Source: Oscheius onirici (Eukaryota > Nematoda > Chromadorea > Rhabditida > Rhabditidae). Taken from it: a stretch of 64,000 nt of DNA. The stretch spans positions 5,008,501 through 5,072,500 of the forward strand of contig OW051470.1 of the NCBI GenBank assembly GCA_932521025.1, written 5' to 3'. Below the pieces are notes generated by a model that saw nothing but the letters and a program-made list of their open reading frames with translations, was not told the DNA's origin and made no database searches. Every line of letters starts with the position of its first letter. Positions within the stretch are counted from its first letter, which is position 1. Shown here in pieces: positions 23,563 through 32,561 of the stretch. A program made the translations under genes and the position numbers.

Positions 23563-24533
23563 ACTGGCTTGTTTCGAAAATTTCTTCGGGTTTTTGAGCC
23601 GCTCAGTGCTCAGTCAGAAAAAATTTCCTGGAAATCGGGTCTCGGCTGATAACTTTACTTATCAAACGATACAAAGCTGTGTTGTCAGAATTATTAAAAT
23701 CGCGTGTGATGTGCGCTTTCCATTTTTAAAAAGGCGTTTTTGCGTTCTAAATTTCATCTTTCCGACTAGTGCTCAAAAGTTTTGAACTAGGATCTCTGAT
23801 CTCTATACACTGTCAGATAGAGAAAATTTTGCCCATTCTTTTCTTTTTTGAAACAGCTCTCTAGCGTTTTTTAATCAAAAGTTATGAAGCCATGTGCAAA
23901 CAATTATGGGCCAACCCGATAGATGGTTGCAAGAAGGTATGGAACGCCCTTTCCAGTGCTAAGTTAGAGCTATCTTTTCGTTTCCTGTCGTAAAGTTTTG
24001 TCAATCCTAGTTTTTTTTTACACAGACGGACACACACATACTTCGGAGCAATTTAAAGTGGATCTGGAAAGTTTGAAAGTCTCTCCCTTTATCAAGTTCG
24101 TTAGACCAGCGTTTCAGTATAGTGGCTCCATTCATCCAAAATTGATGGAACATAGACCACACATCTGGGGATGAATGAACGAAAGATGAGAAGATCTGCT
24201 CTGAAGGCAAAAGTAGCCGAAAAGATTGTCTTCGTTGTATACTTCTATTGATTCCTGTAAGCCAGTTTCAAGACGGATTGAATACTTGGGGCATAGCATA
24301 ATTTACTTTGTTCGATTGAAATGGCTTATTCCCAAGATCACTTTTTGTTTGAAGCAAAGTACCCTCACACACCCAGACATTTATCAATGTCCCTACAAAC
24401 ATGTCACCAACACCTGCTTCTCCTTTTCTACGTCTCTTCCCCTTTATAATCCAAAAAGTGCCTTCTTGCCTCATTCTTTTCGAAGCCCTGAACTTCGAAA
24501 TCTAGACGTCTGGCTCCAAGTGTGTTCTTCCTC
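23563..24533. other. Intergenic, no gene seen
   Basis: This AT-rich spacer precedes the plus-strand membrane protein. Short frames on both strands show no conserved motif. The segment just before 24534 is probably the promoter. Confidence 0.45.
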
Positions 24534-26094
24534 ATGAACCTCATGACATCGAAAGTGAATTGTCATTCAGATTCAATAGAGCAAAGGCGGAGCTTCAGCC
24601 GAAGAGACAGACCACGCCCCGGAAAAGGCGAAAAAGTCCGGTGTCGGACTCATCCCAGCGCTTGTTTATTTGGTCTGGAAGAAGATCTCGGAATGTATTT
24701 CGAGAGCAAGTTTGACTGCCCCGAGGCAGAATACGAGCTGACGGATCTGGAGATTCAGCAACTGAAGGTAAGTGAAAACATTGCAGTAGTCCTCTCGCTG
24801 TGCTTTAATAATATCTCGTCTGTTTGTTAGAAGCTCTTTGAAGTTTATACTTTCCTTCTCGAAGATACAAAATAATAAGCCGTACGTGAACGAAAGCCAC
24901 ATGTATTTACCGATAACCCCTTACACAAATACAGAAAACACGACTGTTTGAAACTATTCCAAAGAGTCCCTGCTCTGCAAATGCCGAAGCACTATGACGT
25001 GAAAGAGTGAAACGTAGGATTAGTCAGTTGTAAGACTAGAAATCGAGCGAGTCTCTCCGAGGCTAATGTTTCAATGTGCTCACATGGCGTCGTCTCGACG
25101 TCACGGATGAGACAAATGACTTCGTGCAAAACTGATCGCTTAATCACGTGGAAGTAATGTCCCCAGTGGAATGTCATTGCTTAAATTGGCTCGGATTAAT
25201 GGCCTGGAAAGAACGGCTCCCATTGTTAGTTTAATGGAATGGGAACAATGTAAACATCAGCAAGATCTTGTAAAAGATTTAAAAATCATAAACCGGTCAC
25301 TGAACCTTTTCCTCGTGATCCTTTCCTTGTGAAGGATACCTCCAAAGATGGAAGACAAACAAAGTAGAACCCCCGCGTCTTCCCACAGCTCCTTCTCTTT
25401 CTTAGAATACCCACGCACATGAGTTTTCAAAAGTTCAGTTTCAGGAACACAACCAGCGGAAAGTGAAAAGGGTCGTGGCTGTCGTGGCAGTCTGTCTCAC
25501 CCTTCTATCACTCTTCCTCGTCGCCTTATCCCTAGCTCTTGGAAAGAAAATTGACCGAATGGGTGAGTTTTCCGATGTGTCTGTTTTGAAACATCTTCCT
25601 GGTTAAAGTGAGATTACTTCCGTGAGAAGAGTACTCTTGGGCAAACAATAGGACACTTTTTGGGAAAAACCAAGTGGGAGAGTGGTAGACTCAACTTCGT
25701 ATTGAGCTGAGGTTGATCTTTGTCCCGGGCTCTTCTAGCTGAACAAATCCATTTGTTTTGCCTGCTTTCAAGAGTTTCCGTCGATTATCCACCATGTATT
25801 AGGGTTCATTGGCTGCCATTATCAATTGCTTACTCAGAAAGGATTTTTTTTTGCATGTAGGACTTATAGACTTGCAAAAAGTTACTGCCGCATGTCTTAT
25901 TTTGTCCACACATGTTTCGCCACTGGATCCATTACTCACAAACATCTGTCAAACTCGTTGCTGGGAATGTAAAGAGAAGCAGCTCATTTTAGACATCTTC
26001 TGGAAAAGATTGCTCGGCTGGAAGTGTACTTGACCGCGCTTTCATCCTTTTTTTCTGCGTCAGAGATTGGAAAAGGGGTTTGACCCGGAGGGAA
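24534..26094 (+). CDS. Single-pass membrane protein, function unknown
   Basis: Exon 1 (24534-24767) encodes a 78-aa hydrophilic head (MNLMTSKVNCHSD, an Arg-rich stretch, then FDCPEAEYELTDLEIQQLK) and ends at a strong GTAAGT. A 677-nt intron precedes exon 2 (25445-25562), which encodes EHNQRKVKRVV and a ~24-residue TM helix (VVAVVAVCLTLLSLFLVALS), then KKIDRM. The basic residues before the helix suggest a type II topology with the C-terminus outside. The remainder is tentative: an open frame at about 25770-25967 followed by HLLEKIARLEVYLTALSS, ending at a TGA near 26092, is phase-compatible. I do not recognise the family. Confidence 0.4.
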
Positions 26095-26627
26095 CTCATC
26101 TGGCGCTTGGTCTTTAGGTCCGGCTGTAATTGTGATTGGCCGCTTCCAAACGGCCCATAAGAGTTTTTTGTGGGACCGAATGAGCCCTGTCCGAGGGATA
26201 AATCACGGCTGCAAGACAAATCATTTTTTAGTGGAGGATTCGATGAGAAAACAAGCAGCAGCGGAATTTCTTCGGACTGGTATCAACATCAGTGAGAACA
26301 GATAGAATTCAAATCTTTTCGGATGACTGAAGACGGGTTGATGGACGATCGTCCTGCGGATCGGGCTCTTACAGATTGCGACACAGATTGCACTTATCTG
26401 CAACAAATTCAAGTCATATTGATTGAAATAAAATTCACTTTTCTACTTACCCCGAAGGACACTTGAAGTGCTAAATAAGTCCTTCGCTAATTTCACCTAC
26501 GCAACATTTCCTGATTTTGACAGCTGCAAGAGGAAGTATATTTGGACTGACGTGTCTCAGATAGGAACATTCAAATAACGACGGTTTATTACAAACAAGG
26601 GTTACAATAGAAATGAAATAAGAATTC
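26095..26627. other. Intergenic, no gene seen
   Basis: This is the spacer between the plus-strand membrane gene and the 3' end of the minus-strand unknown gene. Short minus-strand frames at 26221-26412 and 26471-26683 have no splice or family support. Confidence 0.45.
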
Positions 26628-27835
26628 TTAGGAGCTGAGAATAATTCGTCCCTCGGTGTCCATGGTTGAGCAGTTATTTCCATCGGAAACTAGCATCCCG
26701 GAGATGGAAACATGGACTCTCTTCTGACCGTATCGAATGGAAGCCGTTTCCGTGTCAATGATCGTCAGTTCGGCTAGATTGGTTCGAACTTGGACGGTAC
26801 CTTCAGCACAGTTCATCTGTCGATGGCCAGCTGCTACAGTCAGGTCGCCGTCGGGCGAATAACGAATTCTCATGCCTTAAGAAGTTGTGAAAAAGACGAA
26901 ATAAACGAACCGTTGATTTGAACAATAAGAGTTCCGTCGCTCTTCTTGGAATAGACGGCCGTATCAGCAATCTTCTTGTCTTCTTCGCCTTCAGACTTTC
27001 CCGTCACAGCGTCAGTACAGAACTGAATACAGTCAGTGGTCAGCTCGGGCAGATGGAGATTCTCAAGAGAGATGGTCGAAGTTCCTTTGGAAGTATTGTT
27101 GATCCAGTAAGCTTTAGGCAGACGATCCATGGTGAAGAGGATGCCCGTGTTGCCAAGCACAGCCAACTTGTCGCCGAATCGACCACAGATGCTCGACTGA
27201 TTGTGCAAAAGACGAGCAGTTGGATGAATGATCGAAGAGGCCGTACCATGTCCATTGACGAAAACCTGGGGTTATTTGGTATGGAAAGAAAGAGATGAAA
27301 CTGACCGAATAACGTCCCTCATGGACGACGCGAATACTTTTATCAAGAGTTGTCTCGACGAACAAATCCTTCGACAGCAGAATGCAGATTCCATTGGAAG
27401 ACTGACGAACAAGAGGATAGACGAATTCGTCGTCTTTGATGAGAGCATCGGATGAAGGAGAGGGCGACAACTGCAACTGGCTCACTTCGTCAATGGACAC
27501 ATCAATGAGCGAATCCGTAATTTTGGCACGACGGAATCCATTGACACGAGTCGGCGTGTACTTTTCCAGAAACTCGGCACTACAATGACCAGAGTCTGAA
27601 TGTCCTCTCAAAACTGTCGGCTTGAAGACAATTTCAGCATCGGCTGGCTGGACGGAAGATGTATTCTCCTCGTCGTCCGAAATGATATCAACTTTCGTTG
27701 GGCGCTGAACGTAAACAGTCATTAAAGGCAACGATTTCTTACAATGAAGGTTCCGTTGCGATCCTTTCTCATCGCGAGAGGCGAGAACGAGTCGACGAAA
27801 AAGTCAGCAGCTTGCTGGAGAGTTTCGGAGCTCAT
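26628..27835 (-). CDS. Unrecognised conserved-looking protein, beta-rich
   Basis: Four or so exons splice cleanly. Exon 1 (27835-27743) encodes exactly 31 codons, MSSETLQQAADFFVDSF to DRNGTFI. The next begins RPTKVDIISDDEENTSS at 27704, and later exons give VFVNGHGTASSIIHPTARLL, RFGDKLAVLGNTGILFTM, KKSDGTLIVQING and MRIRYSPDGDLTVAAGHRQM. The stop follows GRIILSS at 26628. About 370 aa. Repeated short DG/NG turns between hydrophobic strands (NGHGTA, GNTGIL, SDGTLI, PDGDLT, TEGRII) suggest a beta-repeat fold. There is no signal peptide, TM segment or catalytic motif. Codon use and intron size match neighbouring real genes. I do not know its function. Confidence 0.7.
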
Positions 27836-29191
27836 CAGAGAACAGCTACTAGCGCAAGAAGACGATAGACAGAGTGAGCATTTATCCCTACTCTAGATTC
27901 GACAAGTACTCTTAGAGTTGACAAGTCTTGACAAGTCAAGAGCAGAAGCTGTGTAGGCTGAAGACTACAACGTTTACAGTCACAAAAGACGAGGGGAACC
28001 AATACATATGACTATTTAGAAGGTTCTACGGAGTCCCTAATGTTCCCAGACTCTATAGCCACAGGCTAGTGTATTGTCATTCAGACCAAATGTGAAAGTT
28101 TCCTAAACCGACAGAATTTCGAACATACTCTTTGTCCAACTGCATTTCCGAAAAAGTTCACATTGTGACAACACGGCGTTTCAAAACAGTGGAAATAGCA
28201 TGTACACTTTTTTTTCGCGCCAATTTGAGAAACTACTGGCGGCAATTCAAAATTTCCAGATTTATTATTTTTATTCTGGACTAATATCGCTCGAAAGCAT
28301 CCATTTTTCGACGTTTATATGTCCTTTTCCTAAACCAGCTCAGTATAGCTGCATAAATGACAAAAAAAATCATATTAGTATCGTCTAACCCTGCAAGGAA
28401 CGAGATATTTCGGAATCTAGGCATTTTCACCAAGATTTTTAAAGTCCTCTCATCAAATTCAGGTTCTTCATCACTGGAATATCATTTTCCTAGCATTTGG
28501 ACGTCTCACGTAGTATAAATGCAGCAGAATTTGTTTTTAGTGATTATTTGAGGCAAAGTTGGTTTTCCTATTTGGCAACTTCTTCACTATGTTCAATCAC
28601 GCGAAATTGAGGAGAAAAGAGTAAAAAAAAAAGATCATTTGCTAGGTTGGAACAACCTAGAAAAATTCGATTTATCGAAAAAAAAAACACGTTTGAATCG
28701 CTCGCCAGAGGAATACAGTAGGCGATTACTGTAGTTTAACGGTAATCTGCAGCTTTTACGTCTTTGGCGGTTTTTCCGAACAGAATTCGTCACGATTTCT
28801 CGAGAAAGATTGATCCTAATTGTTATTTTTGTTGTTAGCGTAAAGAATATTGCAAGATATACTCTTTTGTTTCTTTCTCAATAAAAATTTAAGCGAGGAG
28901 GATAAATTGTATTGAGGCTAGCCTCAATGTCAAGTCGGCTTGTAATCGTAGGTGGAAAAATCAAAATTTTTTGAATTTTCCGTTGATTCTTCTTCCGCCC
29001 GCCGCCGAAAAAGGCGCTCAAAAAAGTTGGTCCGCCGTTTGCACTGTCGTAACACGCCGTGTCACTCAGTTTTTTCTTTTTCGTCTAAATTAATGTTTTT
29101 CTGAAAGATTTTCTGTTTATATGATAACTTTTTATTGTTCAGTAGACTTGTTCGGTTCATACATTCAAATGTAACACATTTCAGGTCGGGC
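27836..29191. other. Region with decayed copy of the KNL1-like repeat unit
   Basis: At 28006-28173 lies sequence homologous to 29352-29546 (GACTATTTAGAAG, then TTCCCAGACTCTAT, then GACAGAATTTCGAACAT). At 28735-28800 there is homology to 29574-29640 (CAGCTTTTACGTCTTTG). These are remnants of a third, upstream copy of the duplicated unit, with about 500 bp of unrelated AT-rich DNA inserted. No intact gene is present. Confidence 0.6.
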
Positions 29192-29423
29192 ATGAGCCAA
29201 GAACAAGCCGGTTCACAGCCAAAAGCTCGTCGCAACTCGGTATGAAAATTTATCCTCTGTGTATCCCAAAATTCAGATTCTGCGAAAAGTTTCCGATCAG
29301 AATGAAGATCCGCCTATCGAACGCAAAAACAGACGTGTCTCGTTCCGCAATACGTGTGACTATTTAGAAGATTCTACGGAGTTCCTAATGTTCCCAGACT
29401 CTATGAGCCCCAGGCTAGTGTAA
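29192..29423 (+). CDS. Short KNL1-like N-terminal protein, copy 1 (SILK- and RVSF-type motifs)
   Basis: Exon 1 (29192-29239) encodes MSQEQAGSQPKARRNS. A 37-nt intron is followed by exon 2 from 29277, encoding ILRKVSDQNEDPP, then KNRRVSFRNTCDYLEDS and a stop at 29421. The joined RRNSILRK and RRVSF motifs, about 20 residues apart, match the order and spacing of the PP1-docking SILK and RVSF motifs at the N-terminus of the kinetochore scaffold KNL1. A basic patch lies near the start. The ORF is only about 60 aa, against hundreds to thousands for KNL1, and no MELT arrays or RWD domains follow. It is probably a partial duplicate. The ATG follows an acceptor (CACATTTCAG) by nine bases. Confidence 0.5.
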
Positions 29424-30073
29424 TTTCATTCAGACCAAGTGTGCAGCGTTTCCTAGACCGACAGAATATTGCATAGTATTAGTTGATTTCGAACATGCTA
29501 TGTGTCGAACTGCATGTCCGAAATAATTCACATTGCGACAAATTGTACATAAAATGCCTTTCGAAATCCCGCGCATTACCGTAATCGGCAGCTTTTACAT
29601 CTTTGACGGCTTTTTCCGAACACTTCGTTACGATTTCTCTCAACTTTTTCGCAAACATACCTAAATTAATTGGTCCTAGTGCATAAGTGGGGGTCTTAAA
29701 AAGTATCGGGGGTCTTAAAAAAAGAACGCAATTTTCCAACGTATGCTTCTGGTGATAGCCAAAGCATTTATAAGGGGTTATCACTCTCGCTGTGCATCTG
29801 AGTTGGGCTGTAGAAGTCATAACTTTCTTTCTTTGTTGCGAAAAACAACTTTGTTATGGGAAATCCGAGCGACAGAAAAAAAAACTGAAAACAAGCGATG
29901 AAAACCAGTTTTCTGAAAAAAAAACCATTTTTCTTTTTTTTAAGACCCCCACTTATGCACTAGGACCAATTAATTTTTTTCTGAAAGATTTTCTGTTTTC
30001 AAGATAACTTTTTATTGTTCATTAGACTTGTTCGGTTCATTCATTCAAAAATGCGACATATTTCAGGTCGATC

Positions 30074-30716
30074 ATGAGTCAAGAAGAAGCCGATTCACAG
30101 CTAAAAGATCGTCGCGACTCGGTATGAAAATTTATGTTCCATGTGTCCCGAAATTCAGATTAGTCCCTGCAGAACGATCGACATATTCAATTCGTTTACT
30201 TCGACTCCAATAAAAATGCACAACAATACGGTGGACATGTTCTCCCCCATTCGCTCCACTCCTGTGCCTATTGCCGGGGCATTAGATATCGAGGTCCAGC
30301 AAAAGTCTGCTGTCGAGGTCAAGCAAAAGTCGGATGTCGAGGTCAAGCAAAAGTCTGATGTCGAGGTCAAGCAAAAGTCTGATGTCGAGGTCAAGCAAAA
30401 ATATTTGAATATCGAGGTTTGACATTTTCGTATGTTTTCACCTAGTTCCCTACTCTTTTAGACCATAAAGAAGGAGCTAGAATTTGCAAAGCAAAAACGC
30501 CGTGAACAGGAAGAACTAAGCAAACTAATAAAAGCTGCGAAAAAGGAGAAGGAACGCAACGAAATTCTAATTCTACGGAAAATGGGTGGTCGCACGAATT
30601 TCGACGACACTCGAGGTTTATTTTTTGTTAGGTTCTTGTCTTAAACTTGTTTTCCAGATTCTATTTTCCCTGACGATTCCACGATGAACGAAAGCTCATT
30701 GATGGACACAGTTTAA
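30074..30716 (+). CDS. Diverged copy 2 of the KNL1-like gene, with 8-residue repeats and a coiled coil
   Basis: Exons 30074-30121 (MSQEEADSQLKDRRDS), 30159-30416, 30462-30615 and 30658-30716 join in phase to about 170 aa. Exon 1, its upstream 100 bp and intron 1 are near-duplicates of copy 1, offset by 882 bp. Exon 2 lacks RVSF. It encodes TIDIFNSFTSTPIK, then five 8-residue repeats of the form VEVKQKSD. Exon 3 is a charged coiled coil (KKELEFAKQKRREQEELSKL), and the end is SSLMDTV. The function is unknown. The shared first exon and Ser-Ile junction suggest descent from a KNL1-type N-terminus. Splice sites, start context and an acceptor before the ATG all look functional. Confidence 0.6.
30294..30412 (+). 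repeat. 24-bp tandem repeat inside a coding exon
   Basis: A unit of the form GTCGAGGTCAAGCAAAAGTC plus TGAT recurs about four to five times with few changes, encoding VEVKQKSD repeats. Three central units are nearly identical, which implies recent expansion. Confidence 0.9.
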
Positions 30717-30794
30717 AGACTACTTGTGATTGTAGAATGTATTAGTCCCAGTGAATTGCTTTTTGCTCTAAAGTTTATTATTTTGACAATCATT

Positions 30795-31822
30795 TCAGTC
30801 TGTGGGGTTTATGTGAGGTCTAAGTAGACTCCGACCCCCGTCTATTATTATGCATTGCCCGATGATATATTCACTCTGTTTGGTGTCTGCCAGAAAGACT
30901 AAGTTTTCCGACTTCCGAAGGATGTCCAGCTCGGCCCATCGGAATCTGCTGGCGGTCGACGCAGTTCTTTTTCTCGAACTAAAACTTTTCTTTTCTTGCA
31001 ATCTCGTTTTTTTCAAAAATACCTTTTCCTGTTGCTCCGCAGTCATTCCCAGTTTCTGCATGATCGTAGTCGACGTCCAGCCAGGACTAAACTAGTCTAT
31101 TTGGTGACCAAAACGGTTCTTACTTGACAGCATTAACCCTTATTCCTTTTTCAATATAAGATAGAGCCATCGATTGAGTTAAACTGTCAAGTGCGGCCTT
31201 TGAAGCAGCATAATAGGGAAAGGCCGTGTTCTAGAACATCATTTTGGAGAAGCCCGAAACTTACAGCGATATGAGAAGAGAAGCTTTTCCAAATGATGAA
31301 GAGCCAGCTTGGTCAAGGCCAAAACACTGCAAATTCTCTTCTATAATGTGAACAGAAACGCTACGATCTGAGATTGAGATCCATTGTGTAGTCAAACTCC
31401 TCCATCGTCATATCGAATCCCTTTACGGCAGCATTGTCCGGAGCAAGCAAACCAGCATTATTCACCTACAATAATTTGAATTTTCGAAGAAGACTTACCA
31501 TGACATCAATTTGTTCAAACTTTTCGACTGTATCTTCTATCAACTTTTTCTGGATCATCCCATCTTTTATATCTCCAACTACACTGACGATTTCATCAGG
31601 TTTCGCTCCAACGGAAATCAGAAGTCTTTTAGTTTCCTCGAAAGAGTTGAAGAGAAAAAACAAGATACTACCTCCAAAGCTTGTGGATTTCTTCCTGTAA
31701 TGTTCAGTTTGGCTCCTTGTTCAGCAAACAGTCGGGCTGTCTCTCTACCGATTCCCTGAGATGAGCCAGTCATGATAACCACTTTGCCAGCAAAAACTTC
31801 CAGACATTTTTCTTCTTCTAAA
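30795..31822 (-). CDS. Short-chain dehydrogenase/reductase
   Basis: The classical SDR signatures appear in order. They are the nucleotide loop GKVVIMTGSSQGIGRETARL, a basic NITGRNPQALE segment that hints at NADPH preference, the NNAG motif after EQIDVM, and LTKLALHHLEK. The catalytic Tyr-x3-Lys is in YYAASKAALDSL, followed by KGIRVNAV, FSPGWTSTTIMQKLGM and IIDGGRSL. The stop is at 30795. The set resembles the nematode multi-gene SDR family; the substrate is unknown. I could not find an in-frame ATG before the glycine loop. The first exon may be hidden upstream, near a perfect hairpin at 31881-31918, so the start given is only where coding similarity begins. AATAAA-type signals occur 3' of the gene. 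Confidence 0.8.
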
Positions 31823-31880
31823 AATTGATCTAAAAAACGTTGCGAACGAGGAAAGCAGACCTTTGGAACTGAGTAAATGG

Positions 31881-31918
31881 TTTTACAGAGCGAGGGTTTT
31901 AACCCTCGCTCTGTAAAA
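31881..31918. repeat. Perfect inverted repeat, 18-bp arms and 2-nt spacer
   Basis: The arm TTTTACAGAGCGAGGGTT (31881-31898) is followed by TT and its exact reverse complement (31901-31918). The structure could extrude as a cruciform or form an RNA hairpin. It sits just upstream of the recognisable SDR coding region. Confidence 0.95.
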
Positions 31919-32092
31919 AAATTTTTTTTCAAAACCCTTTTATAGATCACTTTCGACTGGATGACAATTCGCTCTTGCTGGCAAGTAAACAGTGCGATTT
32001 GCGAGCAAAGTTCAGTATTTGGTTGCGTGATCAAAGAATGAACAGAAGAAAAAGAAGGAATTTTTATTGCGACTAGTATCTCAGTAGAATCT

Positions 32093-32319
32093 TCAGGCAA
32101 ATCGGAACTTCTTTCTTGGCGGATCCACAGCTGAAAAAAGTAGGAGACAAGCAGTCAAGAGGTACCTCTAATTGGTCTTTGACCGCTGTGAATTCGAGTT
32201 CCGTTGACAACTTTCGGAAGAGGCTCTCTGTGTGAACTGACTGCTAAACAGACTATAAGAAGGACGAAAAGAAGTCTCTGAACACAAGAATCTCTCGATG
32301 AACATGAAATCGAAACCAT
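32093..32319 (-). CDS. Small secreted peptide precursor
   Basis: Two exons flank a 35-nt intron (about 32131-32165). The ~63-aa product starts MVSISCSSRDSCVQ, followed by a hydrophobic core (RLLFVLLIVCLAVSS), a good signal peptide. The mature part is short and basic (HREPLPKVVNGTRIHSG, then RPIRAVDPPRKKFRFA). It contains mono- and dibasic sites (R/KK) and ends in FRFA without a Gly amidation donor. This architecture suits a neuropeptide-like or other secreted peptide; I do not recognise the family. An upstream in-frame ATG at 32358 would add 13 residues and weaken the signal. An AATAAA lies at 32063-32068 on the minus strand. The gene is divergent from IFT139, with 242 bp between starts. Confidence 0.6.
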
Positions 32320-32491
32320 GTTGGTTGGGGAAAAATCGAAGAGGACTGGCAGTGTCAATATTGTGACAATCTACGACAAACATGGTAAAAGAGGAGATTG
32401 AACCGAATTTTTATTGCTATTTTGGGAATGCTATATTTGATTATTCCCCATTCGAATATGGTTTGTTTCGTTCTCAACTGGCCATCAACGC

Positions 32492-32505
32492 GTTTCCATG
32501 ACAGC
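32492..32505 (+). promoter_or_regulatory. Candidate RFX/DAF-19 X-box upstream of IFT139
   Basis: GTTTCCATGACAGC matches the X-box consensus RYYNYY-(1-3 nt)-RRNRAC with one mismatch. It lies 57-70 bp upstream of the IFT139 ATG, the usual position for nematode ciliary genes. Confidence 0.65.
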
Positions 32506-32561
32506 CAGCGGTCAGCATACGTATTCAAAAAGAAGCCGATTCATCTTGTTTGAGTGAAAAT

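Noticed and set aside
30294-30412. CRISPR-like array
   Set aside because: The units are contiguous 24-bp tandem repeats without spacers and are read in frame within an exon.
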